Counted from the first letter of the stretch, positions 44,376 to 54,238 are shown. The stretch is 64,000 nt of DNA from Intrasporangium calvum DSM 43043 (GCF_000184685.1 NC_014830.1:2232001-2296000), one strand, 5' to 3'. Notes: generated by a model not told the origin, from the sequence alone. A program made the numbers and translations.

Positions 44376-47300
44376 GGCACGACGCTACCCCGAGGCGGGG
44401 AGTCGTAAAAGTTGAAACCGGCCGCCTGGCGTGCCCGGCGGGCCACTCGGCGCCACAGCTCGAGCAGCCCTGCCCCGTCGCCGGCCGGCCGGCCGATGAT
44501 CCGGCCCATCCCGTCGGCGTCGCGCAGGTCCACCGGCACACTCTCCACGGGCCGGCCTCTCCAGAGCACTCCGGCGTTTCTCAGACGGACTCCGAGGAAC
44601 CACGCCTCGCGCAGCGACGATGCGTCAGCGGCAGCGATGAGCCCTTCGGCCTCGAGCGCCGCGAGCGCCGGCAGGGTGCCGGTGACCCGCAGGGCCGGTC
44701 GCTCGTGCGCATGCTGCAGCTGGAGCAGCTGCACCGTCCACTCCACGTCGGTCAGTCCGCCGCGACCGAGCTTGAGGTGCGTCCCGGGGTCGGCGCCGCG
44801 AGGCAGCCGTTCGGACTCGACCCGCGCCTTGAGGAGGCGGATGTCGCGCACCTGCTGCTCGGTGAGCCCACCCTCCGGCCAGCGCAGCGGATCGATGATC
44901 TGGACGAACTCGTCGGCGAGCTCGGCGGGACCGGCCACCGGCGCGGCCCGGAGCAGCGCCTGGAACTCCCAGGTCAGGGCCCACCGCTCGTAGTAGGTGC
45001 GGTACGAGTCGAGACTGCGCACGAGAGGCCCGTTCTTGCCCTCGGGTCGCAGGTCCGCGTCCAGGGCCAGCGGTGGCTCGGTGGCGCCGGCGGTGAGCAG
45101 CCTGCGCAGCTCCTGGACGACCAGCGTGGCCCGCGCCTGCACTCCCGCCTCGTCCGCCGCGTCGTGCGGCCGGTGGACGAACATGACGTCCGCGTCCGAG
45201 GCGTAGCCCATCTCGGCGCCGCCGAGACTTCCCATGCCGACCACGAGCAGGTCGCCGCCGAGGGGCACCCCCTCGCGCCGCTCGACCTCGGCCGTGGCCG
45301 CCTCGAGCGCGACGACGAGCGCCGCGGCGGTGACGTCGGTCAGGGCGGCGCCTACCTCGAGCACGTCGATCTCTCCGACGAGGTCGGCGAGGACGATGCG
45401 GAGCACCTCGGTGCGGCGGATGGCCCGGACGGCCGAGATCGCGTCGGCGCCGCTGTCGCGCCGACCGGCTGCGGCCCGCATCGTCGCGGTGAGGGCCTCG
45501 CGGGAGCGGGGCACGAGACCGTTGGGGTCGCCGAGGATCGCGACCGTCTCGGGCGAGCGGATGAGCAGGTCGGCGGCGTAGCGGCTGCGTGCCAGGCTGT
45601 GCGCCAGGCGGTCGGCGGCCCGTCCCTCGTCGCGGAGCATCTTGAGGTACCAGTGGGTGGAGCCGAGCTCGTCGGACACCCGGCGGAAGGACAGGAGGCC
45701 CGCGTCGGGGTCGGCCTCGTCGGCGAACCAGCCGAGCATGACCGGCAGCAGGGTGCGCTGGATCGCGGCTCGGCGGCTGACCCCGGACGTCAGGGCCTCG
45801 AGGTGGCGGAGGGCGCCGGCCGGGTCGCGGAACCCCAGCGCGAGGAGCCGTGCGCGCGCGGCCTCGGGCGAGAGACCCGCCTCGTCGGGCGTGAGCCGGG
45901 CGGCTGCGGCCAGGAGGGGCCGGTAGAAGAGCCGCTCGTGGATCCGCCGGACCTCGCGGGCCACCGCCTGCCGGTCGGCGAGAACCGCCTCGTCCGGACG
46001 TTTCCGGTGGCCCATCGACCGGCCGAGGCGTCGCAGGTCCGCGGGCTGGTCGGGCATGAGGTGGGTGCGGCGGAGCCGGTGCAGCTGGATGCGATGCTCG
46101 AGGCAGCGCAGGTGGCGGTAGGCGCGGTCGAGGGTGGCGGCGTCGTCGCGGGCGACGTAGCCTCCCTTGGCGAGCGCGGACAGGGCCTCGAGTGTCGTTG
46201 CGGACCGGAGCGACTCGTCGGTGCGGCCGTGGACGAGCTGGAGCAGCTGCACGCTGAACTCGACGTCACGCAGACCGCCGGGGCCCAGCTTGAGCTGGCG
46301 GGCAGCCTCGTTGGCCGGCACGTGCTGCTCGACGCGGCGCCGCATCGCCTGGACGTCCTCGACGAAGTTCTCGCGGCTCGCCGCCTCCCAGACGAGGGGG
46401 GAGATCTCCTTCTTGTAGCGCAGCCCGATCTCGCGATCACCGGCGGAGACCCAGGCCTTGAGCAGGGCCTGGAACTCCCACGTCTTGGCCCAGCGTTCGT
46501 AGTAGGCCTTGTGGCTCTGGATCGTGCGCACGAGCGGGCCGTTCTTGCCCTCGGGACGCAGAGCGGCGTCCACGGGCCACAGGGACCCCTCGGGGGTCGG
46601 CTTGGAGCAGGCCTGCATCGTCGCGCTCGCCAGGGCCGTGCCGATGCGGAGCGCGGTCTCCTCGTCGGCCCCCTCAGCGGGCTCGGCGACGAAGATGACG
46701 TCGACGTCGCTGACGTAGTTGAGCTCGCCACCGCCCGTCTTGCCCATCCCGATGATGGCGAGCCGGCACTGCTCGTGCCCCTCGCCGTACTGCTCCCGGG
46801 CGATGAGCAGCGCCGCCTCGAGCGCCGCCTCGGCGAGCTCGGCCAGCGCCTCGCCGATGGCGGGCATCTCGGCCACCGGGTCTGGTGACGTGAGGTCGCG
46901 AGCCGCGATGCGCAGCAGCCCTCGGCGGTAGCTGATGCGCAGGGCGTCGAAGGGGGTCCGGCTCCCGCGGTCCGTGGTCACCGCCGCCGTGAGCTCGGCT
47001 CGGGTCTCTTCGGCCGTATGCCGCTGGGCTCGGGCCGCGTCGACCCAGTGACCCGGGTGCCGCACGAGCTCGTCGACGAGCGCGCTCGAGGCACCGAGGA
47101 CGCCGAGCACCCGGTCACGTCCGGGTCCGTCGCCGCGCAGCTCCGTGACGAGGGCCTGCAGATCCGCGGCCTCGCCCTGCCGGGTCAGGGACTCGAGGAC
47201 GCGGACGAGGCCGAGCAGGGCCTGGTCGGGGTCGGCCGTGTCGCCGATGGCATGGAGCAGGTCGTCGGGGAGCCCGTGCGCTCCGTCGCCGGCGGCGAGC

Positions 47301-47401
47301 GGGGCGAGGGCAGGGTCGGCGAGATGGGTGGTCGCCCGGTCGGGCTGGGCGAAGCCCAGGCGGGCCAGGGTCCCGGCTGTCGTGGTCGTGCGCGAGGACA
47401 A
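44372..47401 (-). CDS. glnE: Bifunctional glutamine synthetase adenylyltransferase/adenylyl-removing enzyme
   Basis: 1009 residues. Two nucleotidyltransferase domains: N-terminal removase with GMGKTGGGELNYVSDVDVIFV (about 217) and C-terminal transferase with VGMGSLGGAEMGYASDADVMFV (about 715), each with the GS/GK...DxD metal motif and downstream RPEGKNGPLVR. It adds and removes AMP on the GlnA tyrosine. The start is uncertain: TTG at 47401 gives the family's N-terminus. A dispersed repeat is in frame at residues about 124-130 (RAQRHTA). Lies 18 bases after glnA2, same strand. Confidence 0.96.
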   Translation of the reverse strand: MSSRTTTTAGTLARLGFAQPDRATTHLADPALAPLAAGDGAHGLPDDLLHAIGDTADPDQALLGLVRVLESLTRQGEAADLQALVTELRGDGPGRDRVLGVLGASSALVDELVRHPGHWVDAARAQRHTAEETRAELTAAVTTDRGSRTPFDALRISYRRGLLRIAARDLTSPDPVAEMPAIGEALAELAEAALEAALLIAREQYGEGHEQCRLAIIGMGKTGGGELNYVSDVDVIFVAEPAEGADEETALRIGTALASATMQACSKPTPEGSLWPVDAALRPEGKNGPLVRTIQSHKAYYERWAKTWEFQALLKAWVSAGDREIGLRYKKEISPLVWEAASRENFVEDVQAMRRRVEQHVPANEAARQLKLGPGGLRDVEFSVQLLQLVHGRTDESLRSATTLEALSALAKGGYVARDDAATLDRAYRHLRCLEHRIQLHRLRRTHLMPDQPADLRRLGRSMGHRKRPDEAVLADRQAVAREVRRIHERLFYRPLLAAAARLTPDEAGLSPEAARARLLALGFRDPAGALRHLEALTSGVSRRAAIQRTLLPVMLGWFADEADPDAGLLSFRRVSDELGSTHWYLKMLRDEGRAADRLAHSLARSRYAADLLIRSPETVAILGDPNGLVPRSREALTATMRAAAGRRDSGADAISAVRAIRRTEVLRIVLADLVGEIDVLEVGAALTDVTAAALVVALEAATAEVERREGVPLGGDLLVVGMGSLGGAEMGYASDADVMFVHRPHDAADEAGVQARATLVVQELRRLLTAGATEPPLALDADLRPEGKNGPLVRSLDSYRTYYERWALTWEFQALLRAAPVAGPAELADEFVQIIDPLRWPEGGLTEQQVRDIRLLKARVESERLPRGADPGTHLKLGRGGLTDVEWTVQLLQLQHAHERPALRVTGTLPALAALEAEGLIAAADASSLREAWFLGVRLRNAGVLWRGRPVESVPVDLRDADGMGRIIGRPAGDGAGLLELWRRVARRARQAAGFNFYDSPPRGSVVP
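44382..44387 (-). promoter_or_regulatory. -10 element, leaderless promoter of the MFS gene
   Basis: TAGCGT (minus strand), inside the end of glnE, ends 6 bases before the GTG at 44375. Confidence 0.4.
47014..47032 (+). repeat. Dispersed repeat copy inside glnE (perfect 19-mer)
   Basis: CCGTATGCCGCTGGGCTCG, identical to the consensus, encodes RAQRHTA on the minus strand in a linker between helices of GlnE. Confidence 0.85.
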
Positions 47402-47419
47402 GGGTGTCGCCCGCGAGCG

Positions 47420-48757
47420 TCAGAGTCGGGGCAGGTAGCGGTCGAGCTCGAAGCGCGACACGTCGTGGCGGTAGTCGAGCCACTCCTGTCGCTTGTTGCG
47501 CAGGAAGAAGTCGAAGACGTGCTCGCCGAGCACCTCCGCGACGAGCTCGCTCTGCTGCATCTGCTCGATGGCCGAGCCGAGCGACTCGGGCAGGGTCTTG
47601 ATGCCCATCGCACGGCGCTCGGCGTCGGTGAGGCCCCAGACGTCGTCCTCGGACTCCGGTGGCAGCTCGTAGCCCTCCTCGATGCCCTTGAGCCCGGCCC
47701 CCAGCAGCACCGCGTAGGCGAGGTACGGGTTGCAGGCGGCGTCGATCGAGCGAACCTCGATGCGGGTCGACTGCCCCTTGTTGGGCTTGTGCATCGGCAC
47801 CCGGACGAGGGCGGACCGGTTGTTGTGCCCCCAGGTCAGGTGGGCGGGCGCCTCTCCCCCGCCCCACAGCCGCTTGTAGGAGTTGACCCACTGGTTGGTC
47901 ACGGCGGTGATCTCGGCGCCGTGGATGATGAGCCCGGCGATGAACTGCCGGGCCGTCTTGCTCAGCTGATAGGGCGCGCCGGCCTCGTAGAACGCGTTGG
48001 AGTCCCCTTCGAAGAGGGACAGGTGGGTGTGCATGCCGGAGCCGGGGTGCTCAGCGAAGGGCTTCGGCATGAAGGTGGCGTAGATGCCCTGCGAGAGCGC
48101 GACCTCCTTGACCACCGTGCGGAAGGTCATGATGTTGTCTGCAGTGCTCAGCGCGTCGGCATAGCGAAGGTCGATCTCGTTCTGTCCGGGGGCGCCCTCA
48201 TGGTGGCTGAACTCGACGGAGATGCCCATGTTCTCGAGCATCGTGATCGCGGCGCGGCGGAAGTCGTGGCCCGTGCCGTGCGCGACGTGGTCGAAGTAGC
48301 CGGCGTCGTCGACGGGGACGGGCCGGCCGTCCGGACCCCGACCCTGCTCGAGGAGGAAGAACTCGATCTCAGGGTGGGTGTAGAAGGTGAAGCCGAGGTC
48401 GGCAGCGCGGTCCAGCGCGCGCTGGAGCACGTGCCTCGGGTCGGCGAAGCTCGGTGAGCCGTCCGGCATCTGCAGGTCGCAGAACATCCGCGCCGTGCCG
48501 GGTGGGTCGCCGCGCCACGGCAGGATCTGGAAGGTCGCCGGGTCCGGCTTGGCCAGCATGTCGGCCTCGTAGATCCGCGCGAAGCCCTCGATCGCCGAGC
48601 CGTCGAACCCGATGCCCTCGGAGAAGGCACCCTCGAGCTCGGCGGGCGCGACCGCCACGGACTTCAACGTGCCGAGCACGTCGGTGAACCAGAGCCTGAC
48701 GAAGCGGATGTCGCGCTCCTCGATGGTGCGCAGCACGAACTCTTCCTGACGGTTCAT
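47420..48757 (-). CDS. glnA2: Glutamine synthetase, GlnA2 type
   Basis: 445 residues. Same fold as GlnA: IGFDGSAIEGFARIYEADM, HPEIEFFLLEQG, SHHEGAPGQNEIDLRYADAL, FMPKPFAEHPGSGMHTHLSLFEGD, IEVRSIDAACNPYLAYAV. Shorter than GlnA1 and placed upstream of glnE exactly as GlnA2 in mycobacteria, where the enzyme is dispensable and may serve other roles. The ATG at 48757 (MNRQEEF) is preferred. A GlnR-like half box lies upstream. Confidence 0.95.
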   Translation of the reverse strand: MNRQEEFVLRTIEERDIRFVRLWFTDVLGTLKSVAVAPAELEGAFSEGIGFDGSAIEGFARIYEADMLAKPDPATFQILPWRGDPPGTARMFCDLQMPDGSPSFADPRHVLQRALDRAADLGFTFYTHPEIEFFLLEQGRGPDGRPVPVDDAGYFDHVAHGTGHDFRRAAITMLENMGISVEFSHHEGAPGQNEIDLRYADALSTADNIMTFRTVVKEVALSQGIYATFMPKPFAEHPGSGMHTHLSLFEGDSNAFYEAGAPYQLSKTARQFIAGLIIHGAEITAVTNQWVNSYKRLWGGGEAPAHLTWGHNNRSALVRVPMHKPNKGQSTRIEVRSIDAACNPYLAYAVLLGAGLKGIEEGYELPPESEDDVWGLTDAERRAMGIKTLPESLGSAIEQMQQSELVAEVLGEHVFDFFLRNKRQEWLDYRHDVSRFELDRYLPRL

Positions 48758-48779
48758 GTGTCGATCCTGCCCCACTCCT

Positions 48780-48795
48780 GTTTCACCGGTGTAAC
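48780..48795 (-). promoter_or_regulatory. GlnR-type half box upstream of glnA2
   Basis: On the minus strand GTTAC-ACCGGT-GAAAC exactly fits gTnAc-n6-GaAAc, 23 bases upstream of the glnA2 ATG. Only one pair of half-sites is visible, so regulation may be weaker than at glnA. Confidence 0.6.
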
Positions 48796-48814
48796 GGACA
48801 CGGGAACCGGCGAC

Positions 48815-48852
48815 GCGCAGGGCCCCCGGGATCGCTCCCGAGGGCCCTGCGC
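48815..48852. terminator. Terminator hairpin after the M6 protease gene
   Basis: A 17-bp stem with one mismatch (GCGCAGGGCCC...CGGGA with TCCCG...GGGCCCTGCGC) and loop TCGC, downstream of the protease gene on the minus strand, between it and glnA2. Confidence 0.75.
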
Positions 48853-48859
48853 CTCAGCT

Positions 48860-48875
48860 GTATGCCGCTGGGCTC
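48860..48875 (+). repeat. Dispersed repeat copy
   Basis: GTATGCCGCTGGGCTC lies directly 3' of the M6 protease stop codon, before its terminator hairpin. Confidence 0.75.
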
Positions 48876-48878
48876 AGA

Positions 48879-51176
48879 TCACTTGAACGAGACCTGGACC
48901 TCCAGCTCGTTGCCGCCGTCCTCCGAGCGGACGACGGTCAGCGTCGTACCCGAACCGGCCACCTTGGTGGAAGCCCACGGGTTGGAGGCGTCCCAGTAAC
49001 GCTCGACGACGGAGTCGTCGAACGTCGGCATGGCCGCCGAGGACGGCACCTCGGTGGCGATGCCGTTCTTGTGGAACGTCACGGCGTCCGTTGCCTCCAG
49101 ACCGAAGGTCGCGTCGAAGGGCTGGCGACGGTTGCCCAGCCGGCTGCCGTCGTAGAACGTGACGGGCGCGGGGCGAGCATCGACCGGGAGCGCCTGACCC
49201 CCACCTGGGTGGGTCGAGGTGTTGTTGTCGGAGTAGGCCCCGTCGGCGTACCAGACGAGCATGCCGTTCTGGTAGGGGAACCGCTCGACGAAGTCAGGAC
49301 GCGTGTTGCCGAACCCGAAGTTGTAGGGGCCCGTCTTCAGGGTCGCGTCATAACCGGTGTAGGTGCGGTTCTCGGCGAGGTAGTAGTGCGCGACCACCTT
49401 GGAGGTCGACCCCGTCATGCGCGTGAAGCCCTTGGCCGTCCAGCCGTTGTCACCGGACTCGACGTCATCGCTGAGGAGGGTCGCGCCATTGGCCGCGATG
49501 GCGATGTCGTCGAGGAACGGCCCGTCGTAGTGCAGGCCGCCGTCAGTGGCGTAGCGGAACCTGACCTCGATGACCTTGCCGGCGTACGGGCTGAGGTCCC
49601 AGCTCTTTTCCGTCCAGGTGCTCTCACCGTCAATCGGCGTGCCGACGGTGATCCAGTTGAGCCCCCCGTCCGTCGAGACCTCGGTGTAGAGGTAGTCGTA
49701 GCCCTCCTCGATCTGGTACTCGACCCAGGCGGACAGGGATGCCGAGGACATGCCGGTGAGGTCCACCGTGCGGGTCAGCGTGTTCTGGAGATCGTCGGCC
49801 GAGCCCCCCCACCACTCGTAGGCGCCGGAGTGCGGAGTGTTGTACCCGGTGGTCACGGTCTTGTCGGGCAGCGTGACGATGGCAGCTTGCGTGCGCTTCG
49901 CGGCACCCTTGTCGGCCCGCGTCAACGTCACCGCCTCGTCCTCCCCGAAGGGGACGACCGTGTAGTCGAGCCACCCGAGCTGGAGCTTCTCCCACGGGCC
50001 CATGTACCCGGGCGTCGTGCCGATGCTGTCACCACCACGGTTGAGCCACGAACCACCGGACATCAGGGTCCAGAAGCCGGTCGTGTTGTCGCCACCGGCG
50101 GTGTCGTAGAGGTCCGGCAGGCCGAGGTCGTGGCCGAACTCGTGCGCGAAGACGCCGAGGCCGCCGTTCTCCGGCTCCGTGGTGTAGTCGCCGATCCAGA
50201 TCCCGGTGTCCCCGATGGGAACGCCGCCGGCCTTGTTGATGTCCGGCCCGGCCTTGCCGATCTGGTTGGAGTAGGCGTACCAACGGTGCGACCAGATGGC
50301 GTCGGTACCTTGAGCGCCGCCGCCGGCCTCCTCCCCCTCGCCGGCGTGGATCGCCTGGAAGTGGTCGATGTAGCCGTCGGGCTCGAGGAAGTCGCCGTCG
50401 CCGTCGTAGTCGTAGCGGTCGACCCGGTCGAATTGCGACAGGTACTCCTTGATCGCGGCCGGGGACTTGCCCGAGGCGACCTGCGCCTCATACCACGCGG
50501 TCGCCGTGTCCCGGACGAACGGCCAGTAGGTCGAGGACCCGCCGTACTTGTTCGAGCCGTACCGGGCCTCGTTGTAGGGCACCTTGACCCAGTCGGAGAC
50601 GTCGCCCTTGGCGAGGAAGCGGCCGTTGGACTGCTTGAGGTAGAAGTCCTTGAACGACTCGCCGTCGCCGAACATGAGGTCCAGGTAGTGGGCCCGGTCG
50701 AAGTCGGCGATCCAGTACGTCGAGTTGTCGTCAGTCGCGCTGCCGTCCCAGTTGCGGTCGGGCTCCGGGATCTTGTTGCGCGCGGGACCGGCCGTCCCCC
50801 CCGTGGCAGAGTGGATCTGGTCGCCGAACTCGGCGAGGATCGTGAAGACCGACTCCTCGCGGTTGACCGGGTAGTCGACGTACTTCGACTGCCCGTTCGC
50901 AGACTTGACCTCGATCACTCGGCGACCGTTGATGGTCCTCGTGCTCGCCTTGCCCTTGATGAGCTTCTCGACCGCGTCCTTGCGGCGATCAGCGGCGGCA
51001 TCGCCGAGCGGGTTGGGCAGGTTGTCCGGGCGGGACGACTGGGCCTCAGCAGGATCGCTGCTGATGACCGAGCCGGCCTGCGGCGTGGCCTGAGCCTGTC
51101 CCGGTGCGGCGAGTGCGGTGGCGACGAGCGCCCCGACAGCCAGCCCCGAGACAGCGCTCCATTGACGCTTGTTCAC
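48879..51176 (-). CDS. Secreted immune inhibitor A-type metalloprotease (M6)
   Basis: 765 residues. Signal peptide (about 1-30; VGALVATALAAPGQAQATPQ), a propeptide-like region, and the M6 catalytic domain with AHEFGHDLGLPDLYD (HExxHxxGxxD, about 350). After it come beta-rich regions including DNGWTAKG-type jelly-roll motifs that usually bind substrate or cell surface. GTG 51176 follows CAGGAGG. A secreted protease for nutrient acquisition or defence; family members cleave host immune proteins, but that role cannot be claimed here. A terminator follows at 48815. Confidence 0.93.
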   Translation of the reverse strand: MNKRQWSAVSGLAVGALVATALAAPGQAQATPQAGSVISSDPAEAQSSRPDNLPNPLGDAAADRRKDAVEKLIKGKASTRTINGRRVIEVKSANGQSKYVDYPVNREESVFTILAEFGDQIHSATGGTAGPARNKIPEPDRNWDGSATDDNSTYWIADFDRAHYLDLMFGDGESFKDFYLKQSNGRFLAKGDVSDWVKVPYNEARYGSNKYGGSSTYWPFVRDTATAWYEAQVASGKSPAAIKEYLSQFDRVDRYDYDGDGDFLEPDGYIDHFQAIHAGEGEEAGGGAQGTDAIWSHRWYAYSNQIGKAGPDINKAGGVPIGDTGIWIGDYTTEPENGGLGVFAHEFGHDLGLPDLYDTAGGDNTTGFWTLMSGGSWLNRGGDSIGTTPGYMGPWEKLQLGWLDYTVVPFGEDEAVTLTRADKGAAKRTQAAIVTLPDKTVTTGYNTPHSGAYEWWGGSADDLQNTLTRTVDLTGMSSASLSAWVEYQIEEGYDYLYTEVSTDGGLNWITVGTPIDGESTWTEKSWDLSPYAGKVIEVRFRYATDGGLHYDGPFLDDIAIAANGATLLSDDVESGDNGWTAKGFTRMTGSTSKVVAHYYLAENRTYTGYDATLKTGPYNFGFGNTRPDFVERFPYQNGMLVWYADGAYSDNNTSTHPGGGQALPVDARPAPVTFYDGSRLGNRRQPFDATFGLEATDAVTFHKNGIATEVPSSAAMPTFDDSVVERYWDASNPWASTKVAGSGTTLTVVRSEDGGNELEVQVSFK

Positions 51177-51348
51177 GTGGTGTCCTCCTGATGCTTGAGC
51201 GCCGGACACGGCGCCGCCGGTCATTTGATCACCGATGGCCGACAAATGGGAGGTTCCTTACCAAGTCTTTACGAAAGCCCCTTCTCGGGGCAGATGGAAC
51301 ACATCGGGCAGCGGCGCAGCCTGCTCCACACCCGTCCCGAGCCCGTCC

Positions 51349-51354
51349 TATGCT
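51349..51354 (+). promoter_or_regulatory. -10 element, leaderless promoter of panB
   Basis: TATGCT ends 6 bases before the ATG at 51361. Confidence 0.55.
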
Positions 51355-51360
51355 CGGCCC

Positions 51361-52227
51361 ATGAGCGACCCCGGAGCAGCGGAGCAGCCCAACCCCTACG
51401 GCTCGGGCCAGCCGGCCCAGGCCGCCGTGCGCAGGGTCCGCATCCCCCACCTGCAGGCGATGAAGACAGAGGGCCGCCGCTGGGCGATGCTGACCGCCTA
51501 CGACATGTACTCGGCGCAGATCTTCGACGAGGCGGGGATCCCCGCACTCCTCGTCGGCGACTCAGCGGGCAACAACGTCTACGGATACGAGACCACCGTC
51601 CCCGTGACGGTGGACGAGCTGCTTCCGCTCGTGCGTGCCGTGAGCACGAACACGAAGCGGGCCCTGGTCATCGCCGACCTGCCCTTCGGCTCCTACGGCG
51701 GCACGCTCGAGCAGGGGTTCGCGACGGCCGTGCGGTTCATGAAGGAGGGGCTCGCCCACGCGGTCAAGCTGGAGGGCGGCAGGGCCATGGCCCCTCTCTG
51801 CGAGCTGCTGACCACGGCCGGGATCCCCGTCATGGCGCACGTCGGCTTCACCCCCCAGAGCGAGCACCAGCTCGGCGGCTACCGCGTCCAGGGCCGGGGC
51901 GATGCGGCTGATGCGCTCGTCGACGAGGCCCGGGCCCTGGAGAGCGCAGGCGCCTTCGCGGTCGTCCTCGAGATGGTCCCGGCACCCGTGGCCGCCCGCG
52001 TCACCGAGGTCCTGTCGATCCCGACGGTGGGCATCGGGGCCGGCTCGGGGACCGACGCCCAGGTGCTCGTCTGGAGCGACTTCGCCGGGCTGCGAGCCGG
52101 CAGGGCACCGCGGTTCGTGAAGAAGTACGCCGACCTCCGCGGGATCCTCACCGAGGCCGCCCAGGCGTACGCCGCCGACGTCGCGTCAGGCGCCTTCCCA
52201 GCCGCGGAGCACTCCTTCGAGGAGTGA
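51361..52227 (+). CDS. panB: 3-Methyl-2-oxobutanoate hydroxymethyltransferase
   Basis: 288 residues. TIM-barrel landmarks: [45 protein letters not shown] (metal-binding Asp), [45 protein letters not shown] and [37 protein letters not shown]. Makes ketopantoate for pantothenate and CoA. The N-terminal 25 residues are extra. panC and panD are not here. Confidence 0.97.
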   Translation: MSDPGAAEQPNPYGSGQPAQAAVRRVRIPHLQAMKTEGRRWAMLTAYDMYSAQIFDEAGIPALLVGDSAGNNVYGYETTVPVTVDELLPLVRAVSTNTKRALVIADLPFGSYGGTLEQGFATAVRFMKEGLAHAVKLEGGRAMAPLCELLTTAGIPVMAHVGFTPQSEHQLGGYRVQGRGDAADALVDEARALESAGAFAVVLEMVPAPVAARVTEVLSIPTVGIGAGSGTDAQVLVWSDFAGLRAGRAPRFVKKYADLRGILTEAAQAYAADVASGAFPAAEHSFEE

Positions 52228-52234
52228 GGCGGCG

Positions 52235-52450
52235 TCAGCCGTCGAGCTTCTCGTCGTCCCAGCCCGGGGCCTCGTTGCGGTGCTCCCACTCGCGATTTTC
52301 GTCGTCCCACTTCTCCGTCCGGGCCCGCGCGAGCTCGAGGGCCTGCCGGGCTTCGGCCTCGGACTCGTAGGGACCCATCACCTCTGCCCCGCGACTGCGG
52401 TTCTCGTCCGTCTCGACCTGACCCGTGTCGACGTTGTACCAGAAGCTCAT
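52235..52450 (-). CDS. Small SPOR-domain-like protein
   Basis: 71 residues: [28 protein letters not shown], then the helix [29 protein letters not shown]. Strongly acidic, no signal peptide. Actinobacterial proteins with this [11 protein letters not shown] start are annotated as SPOR-domain proteins; in isolation the fold is only half of a SPOR domain and peptidoglycan binding is doubtful. It lies between panB and map, convergent with panB. Confidence 0.75.
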   Translation of the reverse strand: MSFWYNVDTGQVETDENRSRGAEVMGPYESEAEARQALELARARTEKWDDENREWEHRNEAPGWDDEKLDG

Positions 52451-52514
52451 ACCGCTCTCCCTTCGACGTGTTCGCCCATCGAACGCCCGTCCCGGCGCAT
52501 GTCGGCGAACGACC

Positions 52515-52520
52515 TAGACT
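52515..52520 (+). promoter_or_regulatory. -10 element, leaderless promoter of map
   Basis: TAGACT ends 7 bases before the ATG at 52528. Confidence 0.55.
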
Positions 52521-52523
52521 CCA

Positions 52524-52541
52524 CCGTATGCCGTTGGCCAG
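52524..52541 (+). repeat. Degenerate dispersed repeat copy carrying the map start codon
   Basis: CCGTATGCCGTTGGCCAG, about 14 of 18 bases match; its ATG is the leaderless start of map. Confidence 0.5.
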
Positions 52542-53391
52542 CTCACGCGTCGCACCCCATCCGCTGACTCCGCGACGTCCTGTACCCACCACGATCGCTC
52601 GTCCTCACTACGTCGACGTGGCCCACCCGCGCGAGGACGGCGACGTCCGGGTCAAGGACACCGAGACCATCGAGAAGATGCGCGTCGCCGGACGGATCGC
52701 CGCCCAGGCCATGGCCGCAGCTGCCGAGCGCATCGAGCCTGGCGTCACCACCGACGAGCTCGATGCGGTGGCCCACGAGTTCATGCTCGACCACGGCGCA
52801 TACCCCTCGCCGCTCGGCTACAAGGCGTTCCCCAAGTCGATCTGCACCAGCGTCAACGAGGTCATCTGCCACGGCATCCCGGACACTCGACGGCTCGAGG
52901 ACGGCGACATCGTCAACATCGACGTGACGGCCTACATCCACGGGGTTCACGGCGACACCGACGCGACCTATCTCGTCGGGGCGGTCGACGACGAGTCACG
53001 GCTGCTCGTGGAACGCACCCACGAGGCAATGATGCGAGGGATCCGCGCGGCACGACCCGGTCGCGAGATCAACGTCATCGGACGCGTCATCGAGAGCTAC
53101 GCGAAGCGGTTCGGCTACGGAGTGGTGCGCGACTTCACCGGCCACGGCATCGGGCTCGAGTTCCACTCCGGCCTCATCGTGCCCCACTACGACGCGGCTC
53201 CCCAGTACAACACCGTCATCGAGCCGGGCATGACCTTCACCATCGAGCCGATGCTCAACCTTGGGACCAGCGACTGGGAGATGTGGGACGACAGGTGGAC
53301 CGTGGTGACCCGCGATGGACGGTGGTCAGCCCAGTTCGAGCACACCATCGTCATCACCGAGGACGGCAACGAGATCCTCACCCTGCCATGA
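52528..53391 (+). CDS. map: Type I methionine aminopeptidase
   Basis: 287 residues. Metal ligands are in order: [23 protein letters not shown] (two Asp), [13 protein letters not shown] (His), FTIEPMLN (Glu) and [12 protein letters not shown] (Glu). A Pro-rich N-terminal extension (about 1-40; [17 protein letters not shown]) is the actinobacterial MapB type. Removes initiator methionine from proteins. The ATG at 52528 is supported by a -10 element 7 bases upstream and lies in a degenerate repeat copy. Confidence 0.97.
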   Translation: MPLASSRVAPHPLTPRRPVPTTIARPHYVDVAHPREDGDVRVKDTETIEKMRVAGRIAAQAMAAAAERIEPGVTTDELDAVAHEFMLDHGAYPSPLGYKAFPKSICTSVNEVICHGIPDTRRLEDGDIVNIDVTAYIHGVHGDTDATYLVGAVDDESRLLVERTHEAMMRGIRAARPGREINVIGRVIESYAKRFGYGVVRDFTGHGIGLEFHSGLIVPHYDAAPQYNTVIEPGMTFTIEPMLNLGTSDWEMWDDRWTVVTRDGRWSAQFEHTIVITEDGNEILTLP

Positions 53392-53467
53392 TCGTGCGGC
53401 ACCCGTGCTCCACCAGTCCGGCCAACCCCCCACGGCACCCCTGACCCCACTCGAGGAAGCGACACAC

Positions 53468-54238
53468 ATGGCGAAGAAGGGCAACCCGCTCGGCATCGAC
53501 ATCGGGGGCAGCGGCATCAAGGGCGCCCCGGTCGACCTCGACACCGGCGCGCTCCTGCAGAAGCGCCTTCGGATCGACACGCCCCAGCCGGCGACGCCCG
53601 ACGCGGTGGCGCAGGTGGTGGACCAGATCGTCGACGCCTTCGCGGAGGTGACGGGTGACTCCCCCATCGGGGTCACCGTCCCTGCCGTGGTCATCCGCGG
53701 GACGGTCCGCTCGGCGGCCAACATCGACCCGTCGTGGGTCAACACTGATGCCGAGGCGTTGATCAAGGAACACACGGGCCGTTCGGTCACCGTCCTCAAC
53801 GATGCCGATGCCGCCGGTCTCGCGGAGCTGCACTACGGCGCGGCCAAGGGCGAGAAGGGACTGGTCATCCTGACGACCCTCGGCACCGGCATCGGGACCG
53901 CCCTCATCTACGACGGCAGGCTCATCCCGAACTCCGAGCTCGGCCATCTCGAGATCGACGGGTACGACGCAGAGGACCGGGCCGCCTCGTCCGTCAAGGA
54001 GATCGAGGGCCTCTCGTGGGACGAGTGGATCGAGCGGCTCCAGCGCTACTACGAGACGATCGAGATGCTCTTCTCGCCGGACCTCATCGTCGTCGGGGGT
54101 GGCGTCTCACGCGACTCGGACCTCTTCCTGCCCAAGCTGCGGCTCCGGGCGCCGATCGTCCCGGCGGTCCTGCGCAACAAGGCCGGGATCATCGGCGCCG
54201 CCAGGCTGGCCTCCGACCTCGCCGGGCTCACTCGCTGA
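53468..54238 (+). CDS. ppgK: Polyphosphate glucokinase
   Basis: 256 residues, ROK fold. [18 protein letters not shown] (phosphate loop), [16 protein letters not shown] (catalytic Asp), [33 protein letters not shown] (sugar motif). Actinobacterial PpgK phosphorylates glucose using polyphosphate or ATP. Start ATG with GAGGAAG upstream. It follows map by 76 bases and converges, with an 11-base overlap, with the ABC permease gene. No zinc-motif cysteine cluster is visible, which is normal for this subgroup. Confidence 0.95.
   Translation: MAKKGNPLGIDIGGSGIKGAPVDLDTGALLQKRLRIDTPQPATPDAVAQVVDQIVDAFAEVTGDSPIGVTVPAVVIRGTVRSAANIDPSWVNTDAEALIKEHTGRSVTVLNDADAAGLAELHYGAAKGEKGLVILTTLGTGIGTALIYDGRLIPNSELGHLEIDGYDAEDRAASSVKEIEGLSWDEWIERLQRYYETIEMLFSPDLIVVGGGVSRDSDLFLPKLRLRAPIVPAVLRNKAGIIGAARLASDLAGLTR

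Noticed and set aside
44705-46888. 727-codon plus-strand frame opposite glnE
   Set aside because: Antisense of a fully conserved two-domain GlnE.
49071-51191. 706-codon plus-strand frame opposite the M6 protease
   Set aside because: Val/Arg/Gly-rich shadow; the minus strand has signal peptide and HExxH motif.
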